Assembly (NCBI GenBank): GCA_029948415.1
Contig: JAJIZT010000001.1
Coordinates: 36,457 to 100,456 of the forward strand
Length of the DNA: 64,000 nt
Direction of reading: 5' to 3'
Source of the DNA: Cenarchaeum symbiont of Oopsacas minuta
GTDB taxonomy: Archaea; Thermoproteota; Nitrososphaeria; Nitrososphaerales; Nitrosopumilaceae
Every line of letters begins with the position of its first letter. Position 1 is the first letter of the stretch. A program made the position numbers and the translations under genes. Positions 36,594-44,079 of the stretch are shown piece after piece. The notes beneath the pieces were generated by a model. That model searched no databases, was not told the DNA's origin, and worked only from the letters and a program-made list of their open reading frames with translations.

Positions 36594-37036
36594 ATATACT
36601 TGAGTAACACAATCAAGGCGCTGGCGTGTATTTTTTGTGGAACTTTTGCCTCTAGTTTCCATCCACGCATAATTCTGTAAACATGTGTAATATGGTATGT
36701 AATTCCGGTTTTATTTTTAATGTATTCGCGTACCTGCTTTGGAAGTATCATGGTTCCTGTTTCTGTAAATGTTTTTTCCATCTGCATCATGGTGTGTGAG
36801 CACACCAAAGGTGGACGACCGCATCTGGACCTTTCCTCCAGGCCTTTGAGTCCGTATTTTTGATATCGATCGTGCCATTTGTATACAAACTGGTACGTTC
36901 GGAACATAGAAGATGCCGTCTCTGTCATGTCCAGACCACGTATCTGCATCAGACACATGGCATGCAATCGTGCTATCATGCGTATATCTTTGCATTTGTT
37001 ATAGGCCTGAAGGAGATCCTCATCACTGACTTGCAT
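36594..37036 (-). pseudogene. IS630-family transposase, N-terminal half
   Basis: From ATG 37036: an N-terminal helix-turn-helix region (RMIARLHAMCLMQIRGLDM, then SMFRTYQFVYKWHDRYQKYGLKGLEERSR) and a second HTH up to ITYHITHVYRIMRGWKLEAK. This is the paired DNA-binding domain of IS630 transposases. Similarity stops near 36620, before the DDE catalytic domain, where the sequence joins an unrelated ORF. The left TIR is at 37085-37108, so the 5' end of the element is intact and the 3' part is deleted. Confidence 0.8.
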
Positions 37037-37084
37037 GAATTGTTGTAAACGAGGTGATCAAAAAAGGTTGCTATGCATTTTTTA

Positions 37085-37108
37085 AACGAACTTATGCTTT
37101 GGGGTATA
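37085..37108 (-). repeat. IS630 left terminal inverted repeat
   Basis: AACGAACTTATGCTTTGGGG followed by TATA on the plus strand; the counterpart of 224-247. It bounds the N-terminal transposase fragment on its promoter side. Confidence 0.7.
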
Positions 37109-37245
37109 AACTCCGGTCAATAACTGCGGCATGATCTAACGATTGGATGAAGAAAGGTTGTGAGGGTAAACCTCGTATGGATAGTTATCCTTTTCTTTAG
37201 AAACGGAAAGTACACACCTAGCGAAAGCTATGCGAGATTAACTAG
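37109..37245 (+). ncRNA. Structured segment, possible TnpB-type right end/RNA relic
   Basis: A cluster of small hairpins: CCG-N11-CGG (37113-37129), GAGG-GTAAA-CCTC, GGATA-GT-TATCC and TAGC-GAAA-GCTA (37220-37231), with AGAAACGGAAAG between. A short open frame (MKKGCEGKPRMDSYPFL) ends in TAG just before the AAACGGAA block. This layout is reminiscent of IS200/IS605-type 3' ends that encode omega RNA, but no TnpB gene is present. Assignment is speculative. Confidence 0.3.
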
Positions 37246-37283
37246 AATTGTTTATAAAGATAGCACATGGATATGCATAAGGT

Positions 37284-37547
37284 CTATTGTTCTACGAGTT
37301 TTACAAGATTAATTGCGTTTTGATTTTTTTTATCAGATTCCCATTTAATACTATATTTTGAATCTGGTATTTTAGTAATAATACTAAATCTTTTAACATT
37401 TGCTTTTTGAATGTGATTTAAATAATATTTTTCAATAAATGAAAAATAAACAAGAACTTTAATTACCGATTTTATATCGTTATTCTTCATTAATATATTA
37501 AGTTGATCGTAGAGTGTCTTCCTTATATTTAGAGTTAATTTCTTCAT
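37284..37547 (-). CDS. Ribbon-helix-helix-like small protein
   Basis: 87 aa. The N-terminus KLTLNIRKTLYDQLNILMKNN plus the next helix fit a ribbon-helix-helix DNA-binding unit (strand, helix, turn, helix); the tail is Lys/Asn-rich. Its ATG overlaps the stop of a 38-aa gene (ATGA), and a 12-bp palindrome sits before that gene. Autoregulated two-gene units of this kind are typical of toxin-antitoxin or plasmid-copy loci; neither role is shown. Confidence 0.55.
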   Translation of the reverse strand: MKKLTLNIRKTLYDQLNILMKNNDIKSVIKVLVYFSFIEKYYLNHIQKANVKRFSIITKIPDSKYSIKWESDKKNQNAINLVKLVEQ

Positions 37548-37660
37548 ATACCGTATTCTTTTTTAATCTTTATTAAAGCTTCCTTGGCTCCTGCATAAGA
37601 ACAAACAGTTATTTTATCTGTTGGTAAATCTTTATCTATCTTGAGTATTTTTGTGTTCAT
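37544..37660 (-). CDS. Tiny ORF (38 aa) coupled to the ribbon-helix-helix gene
   Basis: MNTKILKIDKDLPTDKITV then CSYAGAKEALIKIKKEYGI. ATG 37660, stop TGA overlapping the next ATG. Unknown family; the tight coupling and upstream palindrome support translation. It might be the remaining N-terminus of a longer gene. Confidence 0.45.
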   Translation of the reverse strand: MNTKILKIDKDLPTDKITVCSYAGAKEALIKIKKEYGI

Positions 37661-37663
37661 AGT

Positions 37664-37675
37664 TAACGCACGTTA
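37664..37675. promoter_or_regulatory. Palindrome TAACG-CA-CGTTA, candidate operator
   Basis: A perfect 5-bp dyad with 2-bp centre, three bases upstream of the 38-aa ORF start. Ribbon-helix-helix proteins bind short palindromes, so autoregulation is a natural guess. Confidence 0.4.
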
Positions 37676-37822
37676 GCAACATAATATATAGCTATAACAT
37701 ATCATATCATATCTATCTAGAAATATCAAAAAATGTGTCAGGCACAGACTAGTCATAAAAACTCGTATGCCAATATCTAGCCTCAATATTACAGAATTAC
37801 CAGTCTGCAATAACATGAAAAT

Positions 37823-37832
37823 TGTATATAAG
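37823..37832 (+). promoter_or_regulatory. TATA box of the PP-loop gene
   Basis: TGTATATAAG, 24-33 bp before the ATG at 37856, giving a very short 5' leader. Confidence 0.5.
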
Positions 37833-37855
37833 ACACAATTGAACAGGTAGTCATA

Positions 37856-38860
37856 ATGAGTGATAAGAAAAAAATTGTAGCTCTGCTCTCAGGTGGTCTT
37901 GACAGCCAGCTAGCAGTTAGAATGATGCAAAAGCAAGGTTTTGAGGTAGAAGCAGTTGCCATAAAGACACCATTTTGTGATTTTGATTGTGGTAGAGGTT
38001 GTGGATTTGAAATACGTGAAAGAGCTGATGATCTAAATGTAAAACTAAAGACAGTATATCTTGGAGATGAATATATCGAAATGTTAAAGCATCCAAAACA
38101 CGGATTTGGTGCTGGCATGAATCCTTGTATAGATTGTCGTGCAATGATGTTCAAGGCGGCAAAAAAACACATGGAAGATATTGGTGCCGAGTTTGTAATA
38201 TCTGGAGAGGTGATGGGTCAAAGACCGATGAGTCAACACGGACCAGCTCTTCGAACCATAGAGAAAGAATCAGATCTTAAAGATAAGATTGTACGTCCTC
38301 TCTCAGCTAGACTGTTACCAAAAACAGAACCAGAAAAAATCGGTCTTATCAAACGTGAAGATCTTGGAATGATCAAAGGTAGATCAAGAAAACCACAACT
38401 ACAAATGGCAAAAGAATTTGGCATACAAGATCCACCAAACGCTGGTGGCGGATGCTTGTTGACTGATCCAGCATTTGGAAAAAGAGCAATTGATTTGTTT
38501 GATCATAAAAAAACACCAACCATAAATGATATAGACTTGCTCAAAGTTGGAAGACATTTTCGTTTAGATAAAGGCGCAAAACTGATCGTTGGTAGAAACC
38601 ATGAAGAAAATCAAGTGATAGATTCTCTTGCACTTGCAAAAGATGTTTTACTTGAAACTATAGATCATTTTGGACCGACATCCATGATTCGTGGAACTAA
38701 TGTAAAACCACATATTGATTTTGCAGCATCAGTGACGGTAAGATATTCTGATGCTCCAAAAGATACACAATGTCATGTAAATGTCATCACCGAGGATTGC
38801 AAGACCAAGGTTGACGCAAAGGCGGCCATGGAAGATGATTATATCAGATTTAGAATCTAG
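37856..38860 (+). CDS. PP-loop ATPase, tRNA thiolation (MnmA/ThiI-like)
   Basis: 334 aa. Intact PP-loop SGGLDSQLAVRMM near residue 12. Cysteines in CDFDCGRGCG (about 42-51), NPCIDCRAMMF (about 91-101) and GGGCLLTDPAF near 200 are arranged as in MnmA-related thiolases that use a catalytic cysteine or Fe-S cluster. Likely adenylates and thiolates a tRNA uridine; which one cannot be told. Followed 17 bp later by sepF. Confidence 0.8.
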   Translation: MSDKKKIVALLSGGLDSQLAVRMMQKQGFEVEAVAIKTPFCDFDCGRGCGFEIRERADDLNVKLKTVYLGDEYIEMLKHPKHGFGAGMNPCIDCRAMMFKAAKKHMEDIGAEFVISGEVMGQRPMSQHGPALRTIEKESDLKDKIVRPLSARLLPKTEPEKIGLIKREDLGMIKGRSRKPQLQMAKEFGIQDPPNAGGGCLLTDPAFGKRAIDLFDHKKTPTINDIDLLKVGRHFRLDKGAKLIVGRNHEENQVIDSLALAKDVLLETIDHFGPTSMIRGTNVKPHIDFAASVTVRYSDAPKDTQCHVNVITEDCKTKVDAKAAMEDDYIRFRI

Positions 38861-38877
38861 GCACAAACTACAAGGAA

Positions 38878-39189
38878 ATGTTTTATTGGTGTGGCGATCA
38901 GAAATTTCCCATGCAAAAGCAAGAAAGTAGCACATACCTGAAAGCCTTTACGATAAGGGATCCAAGTGACATCGAGTCAATACGTAAGGATATCAAAAAA
39001 GGCATGGTACTCATACTAAGGGTTACGCCACTAGCACAAAAAGATGTTGAAAAACTTCGTACCATTGTAGAAGATATCTACAAAGTTGCAAAGACAAACG
39101 ATGCAGACATTGCAAGACTCGGTGAAGAACGCATCATTGTTACGCCATCAAATGTAAAAATTTGGAAGGCCGAATACGATCTAAAATAG
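38878..39189 (+). CDS. sepF: Archaeal SepF-like cell division protein
   Basis: 103 aa; ATG 38911 would remove 11 residues and is an alternative. The DUF552 core is clear: YLKAFTIRDPSDIESIRKDI, LILRVTPLAQKD and the ending RLGEERIIVTPSNVKIWK. SepF anchors FtsZ to the membrane in FtsZ-containing archaea; in thaumarchaea Cdv proteins dominate division, so its role there is less certain. The usual amphipathic membrane helix at the N-terminus is weak here. Behind the PP-loop gene. Confidence 0.85.
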   Translation: MFYWCGDQKFPMQKQESSTYLKAFTIRDPSDIESIRKDIKKGMVLILRVTPLAQKDVEKLRTIVEDIYKVAKTNDADIARLGEERIIVTPSNVKIWKAEYDLK

Positions 39190-39207
39190 ATTGAATTTAA
39201 ATAAAAA

Positions 39208-41145
39208 TTAAAACAGCTTTATGGTTTCTTGAATTTGTGGAGCATGAGTTGGTATACGATACATACGTCGTATTGACGCTGCAAGATTTTCAGATTTACG
39301 ACGTTCTCCATGGTTTACAAATACGCGACGAAGTTTTGGACGGAGTTTTTGCACAAATGACATGAGCTGGTTATAATCACTGTGTCCACTAAATCCATCT
39401 AGCTTGTCAATGCCACAGTTTATGCTGACCGCTTCTACTCTACCCCCTTTACCTAGCATTGAAACTTGTTTTGCGCCTTCCAAAACTCTTCTGCCTAGTG
39501 TACCGTTTACCTGATATGAGACAAAGAGTATTTTGTTACTCTTGTGTGGTGCAATATTTTTAAAATACTCTAAAACTGGTCCACCCTCCAACATTCCAGA
39601 AGTTGCAAGTATGATGCATGGAGTTCCCTCGCGCAAGGCCTCATCGCGGCCATCTGGATGATCTATGTTTGTAAAGTATTCAGAGTCAAAAGGGTTATCA
39701 TCAGTTTCAAGTATTTTTTGGCGTAGTTCACGAGCTAGATATTCTGGATGTGCCTCATGTATGGCAGAAGCCTCTGATATCATGCCTTCCGTAAAGACTG
39801 GTGCTTCCACCATCTGTCCAGATTTCATATAATGGTCAATTACCATCATTATCTCCTGTGCTCTACCCACAGCTGGTATCGGTATGAGTACTTTGGCACC
39901 GTCAGCTAGCGTGTTGTTTACTGCTGCGATAAACGAGGTTTCTACCTCCTCACGCGTAGGTTGTATGTCTTCTTTTGCACCATACGTGCTCTCTACAAGA
40001 AGTGTCTCTACTCTGGGGAAATTCCAGCTTGCAGCTTCAAAGAGAATGCTTTTGCCGAATTTAATATCACCTGAATATACAAAATTGTGTTCTCCATTTC
40101 CTATGTGAAAATGACACAGTGAAGAGCCGATGATGTGTCCTGCATTTGCAAATACGAGTTTTATATCTGGAGAGATATCTGTGACGGTTCCATATGGCAG
40201 AGTAATTGCCTGTTTCATTATCTGTTTTACGTCACGATCTGAATAGATTGGAACTCGGCCTTGTCCTGACATTACCTTTATTGCGTCAAGCTGTATTAGG
40301 TTCATCATAGGTAATGTCGGTTCTGTGCAGTATATTGGACCACGGTATCCGTATTTACACAAAGCTGGCAGGAATCCAGTATGATCAAGATGGGCATGTC
40401 CTATCACTATTGCGTCAAGCTCGTCAAGTGTGGTGCCTATCCAATCTAATCTTGGAAATGATTCAGAAGGAGATTTTGCTCCAGGGTTTACTCCACAATC
40501 TACAAGGATTTTGCTCTCTCCAGTGGTCAGCAACATTGAAGAGCGCCCCACTTGACCAAAACCACCAAGAGTGGTCAATGTAATCTCGGTACGCGGAGCA
40601 ATCTTTGGACGAAAGATCTCCTCGCCTATCTGTTTAAAGTACTTGCCACGTTCTACTGATGAAAGTTTTAGATTTCTGTTTATCAACTGCATCGTGTTGG
40701 AAGGGTTTGTAGTCGCTTTGCGTATGCGTAGTATCCAACCAATCTTTTCGGAGATAGAGGCATGGCTGAATTTGTTATTACTTTTATGTAGTATCCATGG
40801 ACGTTTTGCCTCCAAAGATACCTCACCTGTGGTTGAATCAAAGATCGTGGCCTGTAATTTTGCTTCTTTTGGGACAAGTTCGATTAGCAATTTTCTAGCT
40901 TCATCTTCGGTTTTGCGTATGGATTGATCTGTCCGTACTACTATTCTCTTCTTTATGATGCTGACCAATTTTGAAATTATCGTATTGTTTTCAAGCAAAA
41001 ACTTTGGTGAGTTTGTATACAGTGCTATACGAGGACCTTCATATTCGATCTTTGTAACAGCAGCCTCTTTTGGTATACCTTGCAGTATAGTAGCCATGAT
41101 GTTTACTGGTTCTGAACCTTTACGAGTTGATTGTTTTTTTTGCAT
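39208..41145 (-). CDS. aCPSF1/FttA transcription termination factor (KH-KH-beta-CASP)
   Basis: 645 aa. The first 180 residues are the two KH-type domains; the metallo-beta-lactamase part follows with IGHAHLDHTGF near residue 242, NAGHIIGSS near 335 and YSGDIKFG near 357; the beta-CASP insert and FSGHSDYNQL near 590 complete the site. This archaeal orthologue of CPSF73 cleaves nascent RNA at U-rich 3' ends to stop transcription. Probably cotranscribed after psmB (7 bp gap). Confidence 0.95.
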   Translation of the reverse strand: MQKKQSTRKGSEPVNIMATILQGIPKEAAVTKIEYEGPRIALYTNSPKFLLENNTIISKLVSIIKKRIVVRTDQSIRKTEDEARKLLIELVPKEAKLQATIFDSTTGEVSLEAKRPWILHKSNNKFSHASISEKIGWILRIRKATTNPSNTMQLINRNLKLSSVERGKYFKQIGEEIFRPKIAPRTEITLTTLGGFGQVGRSSMLLTTGESKILVDCGVNPGAKSPSESFPRLDWIGTTLDELDAIVIGHAHLDHTGFLPALCKYGYRGPIYCTEPTLPMMNLIQLDAIKVMSGQGRVPIYSDRDVKQIMKQAITLPYGTVTDISPDIKLVFANAGHIIGSSLCHFHIGNGEHNFVYSGDIKFGKSILFEAASWNFPRVETLLVESTYGAKEDIQPTREEVETSFIAAVNNTLADGAKVLIPIPAVGRAQEIMMVIDHYMKSGQMVEAPVFTEGMISEASAIHEAHPEYLARELRQKILETDDNPFDSEYFTNIDHPDGRDEALREGTPCIILATSGMLEGGPVLEYFKNIAPHKSNKILFVSYQVNGTLGRRVLEGAKQVSMLGKGGRVEAVSINCGIDKLDGFSGHSDYNQLMSFVQKLRPKLRRVFVNHGERRKSENLAASIRRMYRIPTHAPQIQETIKLF

Positions 41146-41152
41146 TATATCA

Positions 41153-41785
41153 CTAGAGTGTAATTATTGATTTTTTCTGTTCACGGGTCAATAAACTAAA
41201 CCCGTCCTTTGTTGCAATGGCTACGTTTATGCCATCACCAGTTCCGATGTTGCGTACAATGGCAGCCTTTACTGCTCGCATTGCTACTTTTTTAGCATCT
41301 TCTACAGACATGTCTGGTGTATATTCTTCCTCCAAGAGTCCATACGCCACAGGTGATCCACTTCCAGTTGTAACATACGGTTTTGCTTCTACGGATCCAA
41401 ACATGTCGATATTGTATAATGATGGACCGTTTGCATCATATCCGCCGATCAAAATATCTGCTATAAACGGATATCCACGGTTTTGATGGAACATTAAAGA
41501 GGTCAGTCTTGCTAGAGCACGTATAGGAATTACATCCTGTTTTTGTATGCGGTGCAGACCTGCATGATAACGAAGTGTATCTGTGATATTTTGAGCGTCT
41601 GCCACGCCTCCTGCAAGCGTCAGTCCAGCGTGATCGTCAAGTTGTTGTATCTTCATCGTATTGTTGTTTGCGATAAAATATCCAGCACTAGCTCTCATAT
41701 CGGCGCATAAAACGACTCCGTCGGAGGCCTTTATTCCGACCGTCGTTGTGCCGTGTAGTATTTTTTCTTCAACATTATTAGACAA
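41153..41785 (-). CDS. psmB: Proteasome beta subunit
   Basis: 210 aa from TTG 41785, preceded by an AGGTGA ribosome-binding site; the frame is open further upstream, but this start gives the usual short propeptide ending HG before the catalytic Thr (TTTVGIK, Thr13). Other catalytic features are D and K in ADMRAS and TMKI, GGVADAQ, and GSGSPVAYG. Forms the proteolytic chamber of the 20S particle after self-cleavage. The promoter is shared with egsA, which runs the other way. Confidence 0.95.
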   Translation of the reverse strand: MSNNVEEKILHGTTTVGIKASDGVVLCADMRASAGYFIANNNTMKIQQLDDHAGLTLAGGVADAQNITDTLRYHAGLHRIQKQDVIPIRALARLTSLMFHQNRGYPFIADILIGGYDANGPSLYNIDMFGSVEAKPYVTTGSGSPVAYGLLEEEYTPDMSVEDAKKVAMRAVKAAIVRNIGTGDGINVAIATKDGFSLLTREQKKSIITL

Positions 41786-41820
41786 AAAATCACCTAGATA
41801 TATCGACAGATCTGCTACCC

Positions 41821-41830
41821 TTTTAAATAA
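41821..41830. promoter_or_regulatory. Shared TATA element between psmB and egsA
   Basis: TTTTAAATAA with the symmetric TTTAAA core lies about 25 bp before the egsA ATG (41852) and about 38 bp before the psmB TTG (41785). It can serve both directions: a leaderless egsA mRNA and a psmB leader of about 14 nt that includes AGGTGA. Confidence 0.45.
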
Positions 41831-41851
41831 CTTTTTGTCTAGTTTATATCG

Positions 41852-42916
41852 ATGCCTACATCCGATCGCCCAATATCGCATTCGATGGAGTTACCAAGGT
41901 GCATAATCGTAGGCAGGGATATTATGGGTGAGATCGGAGAGTTTCTCTCCTCGTTGACTAGTACTAGTATAATATCTGTCGTGACTGGCCCCCATGTGGG
42001 AGAACTAGTACGACAAGAATTTGAAGAATCGCTCTCAAAGTCGGGTAAGAGGTGTAGATGGCACGTTGCGAGAGGTAGCGATGAGGAGTCTATGAAAGAT
42101 ATGCAGTCACAGATGGCAAAAGATGTTGGGGGCCTTATCGTCGGTATCGGAGGAGGGCGTGCTGTCGATACTGCAAAGATGATAGGTTATGGGTTGCATA
42201 CCCCGTTTGTAAGTGTCCCGACTGCTGCATCTCACGATGGAATTGCAAGTCCGTTTGTCTCTGTAAAAGCAGGACAAAAACCACACTCTATAGTTGCAAG
42301 TGCTCCACTTGGAGTCTTTGTAGACATTGGAATAATTGAAAAAGCACCTCCAAGACTGTTGGCAAGCGGATGTGGAGATCTCATCGCCAACATTATCGCC
42401 GTACACGATTGGCAGCTTGGACGAGACAAAACTGGCGAGTATTATGGACGATATTCAGCAAGTCTTGCTCTGTTGAGTGCACGCATTGTGATGGAAGAAG
42501 CAGAGATGTTTGCAAAAGACGGATTGGATGCAAGGATCATAGTAGAGGCGCTAATCAGTGCTGGCGTGGCAGCATGTATTGCTGGTAGTAGTAGACCATG
42601 CTCGGGTTCAGAACATCTCTTTTCACATGCACTTGACAGACTAGCTCCTGGCGTAGGACTGCATGGTGAAAAATGTGGTATTGGATCTATAATGATGGCA
42701 AAACTGCAAAACCAAGACTGGAAAAAAATTGCAGATACTTTACGGTGTGTTGGTGCTCCAACAGATGCATCAGGAATTGGTCTTGAAAAAGATCTTCTAG
42801 TTGATGCACTAGTAGAAGCACAGCAGATGAGACCAGAGAGATACACTATATTAAAAAAAGTAAAAATGACTCCTGAAAAAGCATTAAATCTTGCAAAAGA
42901 GACTAGTGTTTTATAA
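41852..42916 (+). CDS. egsA: sn-Glycerol-1-phosphate dehydrogenase
   Basis: 354 aa. GIGGGRAVDTAKM near residue 98 (NAD-binding), SVPTAASHDGIASPF near 121, and zinc ligands in SGCGDLIAN, SGSEHLFSHALD and GLHGEKCGIG. Makes the G1P backbone of archaeal lipids from DHAP. ATG 41852 lies at the expected distance from the TATA box; ATG 41885 (MELPRCIIVG) is the alternative by family comparison. Confidence 0.95.
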   Translation: MPTSDRPISHSMELPRCIIVGRDIMGEIGEFLSSLTSTSIISVVTGPHVGELVRQEFEESLSKSGKRCRWHVARGSDEESMKDMQSQMAKDVGGLIVGIGGGRAVDTAKMIGYGLHTPFVSVPTAASHDGIASPFVSVKAGQKPHSIVASAPLGVFVDIGIIEKAPPRLLASGCGDLIANIIAVHDWQLGRDKTGEYYGRYSASLALLSARIVMEEAEMFAKDGLDARIIVEALISAGVAACIAGSSRPCSGSEHLFSHALDRLAPGVGLHGEKCGIGSIMMAKLQNQDWKKIADTLRCVGAPTDASGIGLEKDLLVDALVEAQQMRPERYTILKKVKMTPEKALNLAKETSVL

Positions 42917-42936
42917 ATTCTCAGAGTTTTGAGCCG

Positions 42937-43014
42937 TATGAGGTCATCTACTCCATATTTTTGTGCGTAAATACAGAACTTTCTTGATAATTATAGACAG
43001 GAACGTGACCCCAT
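42937..43014 (+). mobile_element. Miniature TIR element (MITE), copy 3, inside the FKBP gene end
   Basis: 78 bp from TATGAGGTCA to TGACCCCATA, flanked by an 8-bp direct duplication TTTGAGCC (42928-42935 and 43016-43023). It encodes the last 24 residues and the stop of the FKBP gene. Confidence 0.88.
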
Positions 43015-43948
43015 ACTTTGAGCCAGAGTTTGGTTCCTCAGAGTCTGGATCATCTGAATCAGAGTCTGGATCATCAGAGGTTGGTTCATCTGAATCAGAG
43101 TCTGGATCATCAGAGGTTGGTTCATCTGAATCAGAGTCTGGATCATCAGAGGTTGGTTCATCTGAATCAGAGTCTGGATCCTCATAGGTTGGCTCATCTG
43201 AATCAGAGTCTGGATCCTCATAGGTTGGTTCATCTGATGCTTCTGATTTAGAACTATCTTTCTTTGCGAGTTTTTTATTCATGTATGTTTCTACAAAGTT
43301 TATCGATTCAAGTAAAGGTATAAAGTAAAATGCATCCAACTGGAGCAGATGTTTTTTGATTTGAATTGATTCAGATCGGAGTAATTCATCAGGGACTTGC
43401 ACGATTGCTTTTATGCCATCTAGTGAACATGTAGTTTTTATACCAAAGTGGTGATCTACCATGGCTTGTATCTTTTCATCGTCTTTTGAGATAAATTGTT
43501 TTACATGTGCTGTGTATATGATCGTCTTGCCAGCAAATTGATGGTTATAGTCTATCTGAACTCTCCCAGATCCAATATACCTAATGATCCCTTTTTTGCC
43601 ATCAATTTCGATTGTGTCTCCAATGGATGCACCCTCTGCCTCTTCGCCGAGTTTACGCAATGGAATCATGCGAACTAGACCAGAATCACGTTCACCAAAA
43701 CCCTTTGCTGGTTCTACTTCTATGGTAAGTTTTTGATCTACCTCAGAGGCGGCAAGTACTTCATCAAATCCCCGTAAAACTGGAAATTTGACACTGCCAA
43801 TAGACACTAAACGTGGCCCATAATAATTTCCAGCTTCGTGAATCAAGTGTTCTTTGGCTTCTTTTTCGTACGTTGTATCAAACACTTTGCCGTCCTTTAT
43901 TTTGGCGGTAAAATCTACCAGTAATAGAGAGTCAGTTTCAAAAGTCAA
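42944..43948 (-). CDS. FKBP-type peptidyl-prolyl isomerase (SlyD-like) with acidic repeat tail
   Basis: 334 aa. The FKBP domain spans about 1-150: GDTIEIDGKKGIIRYIGSGRVQIDYNHQFAGKTIIY has the insert-in-flap layout and NHxLAG-type signature of the SlyD/archaeal long FKBPs. Then comes an alpha/beta region to about residue 240 and a low-complexity tail of 12-residue repeats (DEPTSDDPDSDS and variants) encoded at about 43060-43240. The last 24 residues (from KYGVTF) are hydrophobic/basic and come from a MITE. Without the MITE the frame would read GSKL then stop. Chaperone/isomerase in the cytoplasm. Confidence 0.9.
   Translation of the reverse strand: MTFETDSLLLVDFTAKIKDGKVFDTTYEKEAKEHLIHEAGNYYGPRLVSIGSVKFPVLRGFDEVLAASEVDQKLTIEVEPAKGFGERDSGLVRMIPLRKLGEEAEGASIGDTIEIDGKKGIIRYIGSGRVQIDYNHQFAGKTIIYTAHVKQFISKDDEKIQAMVDHHFGIKTTCSLDGIKAIVQVPDELLRSESIQIKKHLLQLDAFYFIPLLESINFVETYMNKKLAKKDSSKSEASDEPTYEDPDSDSDEPTYEDPDSDSDEPTSDDPDSDSDEPTSDDPDSDSDEPTSDDPDSDSDDPDSEEPNSGSKYGVTFLSIIIKKVLYLRTKIWSR
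43060..43240 (-). repeat. 36-bp coding minisatellite in the FKBP gene
   Basis: Five tandem 36-bp units, plus a partial one, of the type GAGTCTGGATCATCAGAGG followed by TTGGTTCATCTGAATCA, in frame. The central three are identical or nearly so; the outer ones carry CCTCATAGG. Recent unit duplication is likely. Confidence 0.85.
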
Positions 43949-44054
43949 CTATGCAAAAATCTCAAAATTCCTAATTTAAATGAATTAATTAAGTTGTATA
44001 TGCCTCGTATAACAGATACATTTGATGCAAGTTTATCATTAACGGTATTTTTGT

Positions 44055-44079
44055 GCCTAGTGAAATGATGAATCTAGGC
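44055..44079 (-). terminator. Inverted repeat at the aminotransferase stop codon
   Basis: GCCTAG-N13-CTAGGC overlaps the stop codon of the aminotransferase gene. It might act in transcription end or be incidental; no U tract follows. Confidence 0.25.

Noticed and set aside
41786-41881. 32-residue N-terminal extension of the proteasome beta subunit
   Set aside because: It overlaps the egsA start and places the catalytic Thr too far in; TTG 41785 with an AGGTGA site gives the usual short propeptide.
43060-43240. Regular 36-bp repeats that could suggest a CRISPR array
   Set aside because: The units are directly abutting without spacers and are in frame within the FKBP gene; this is a coding minisatellite.
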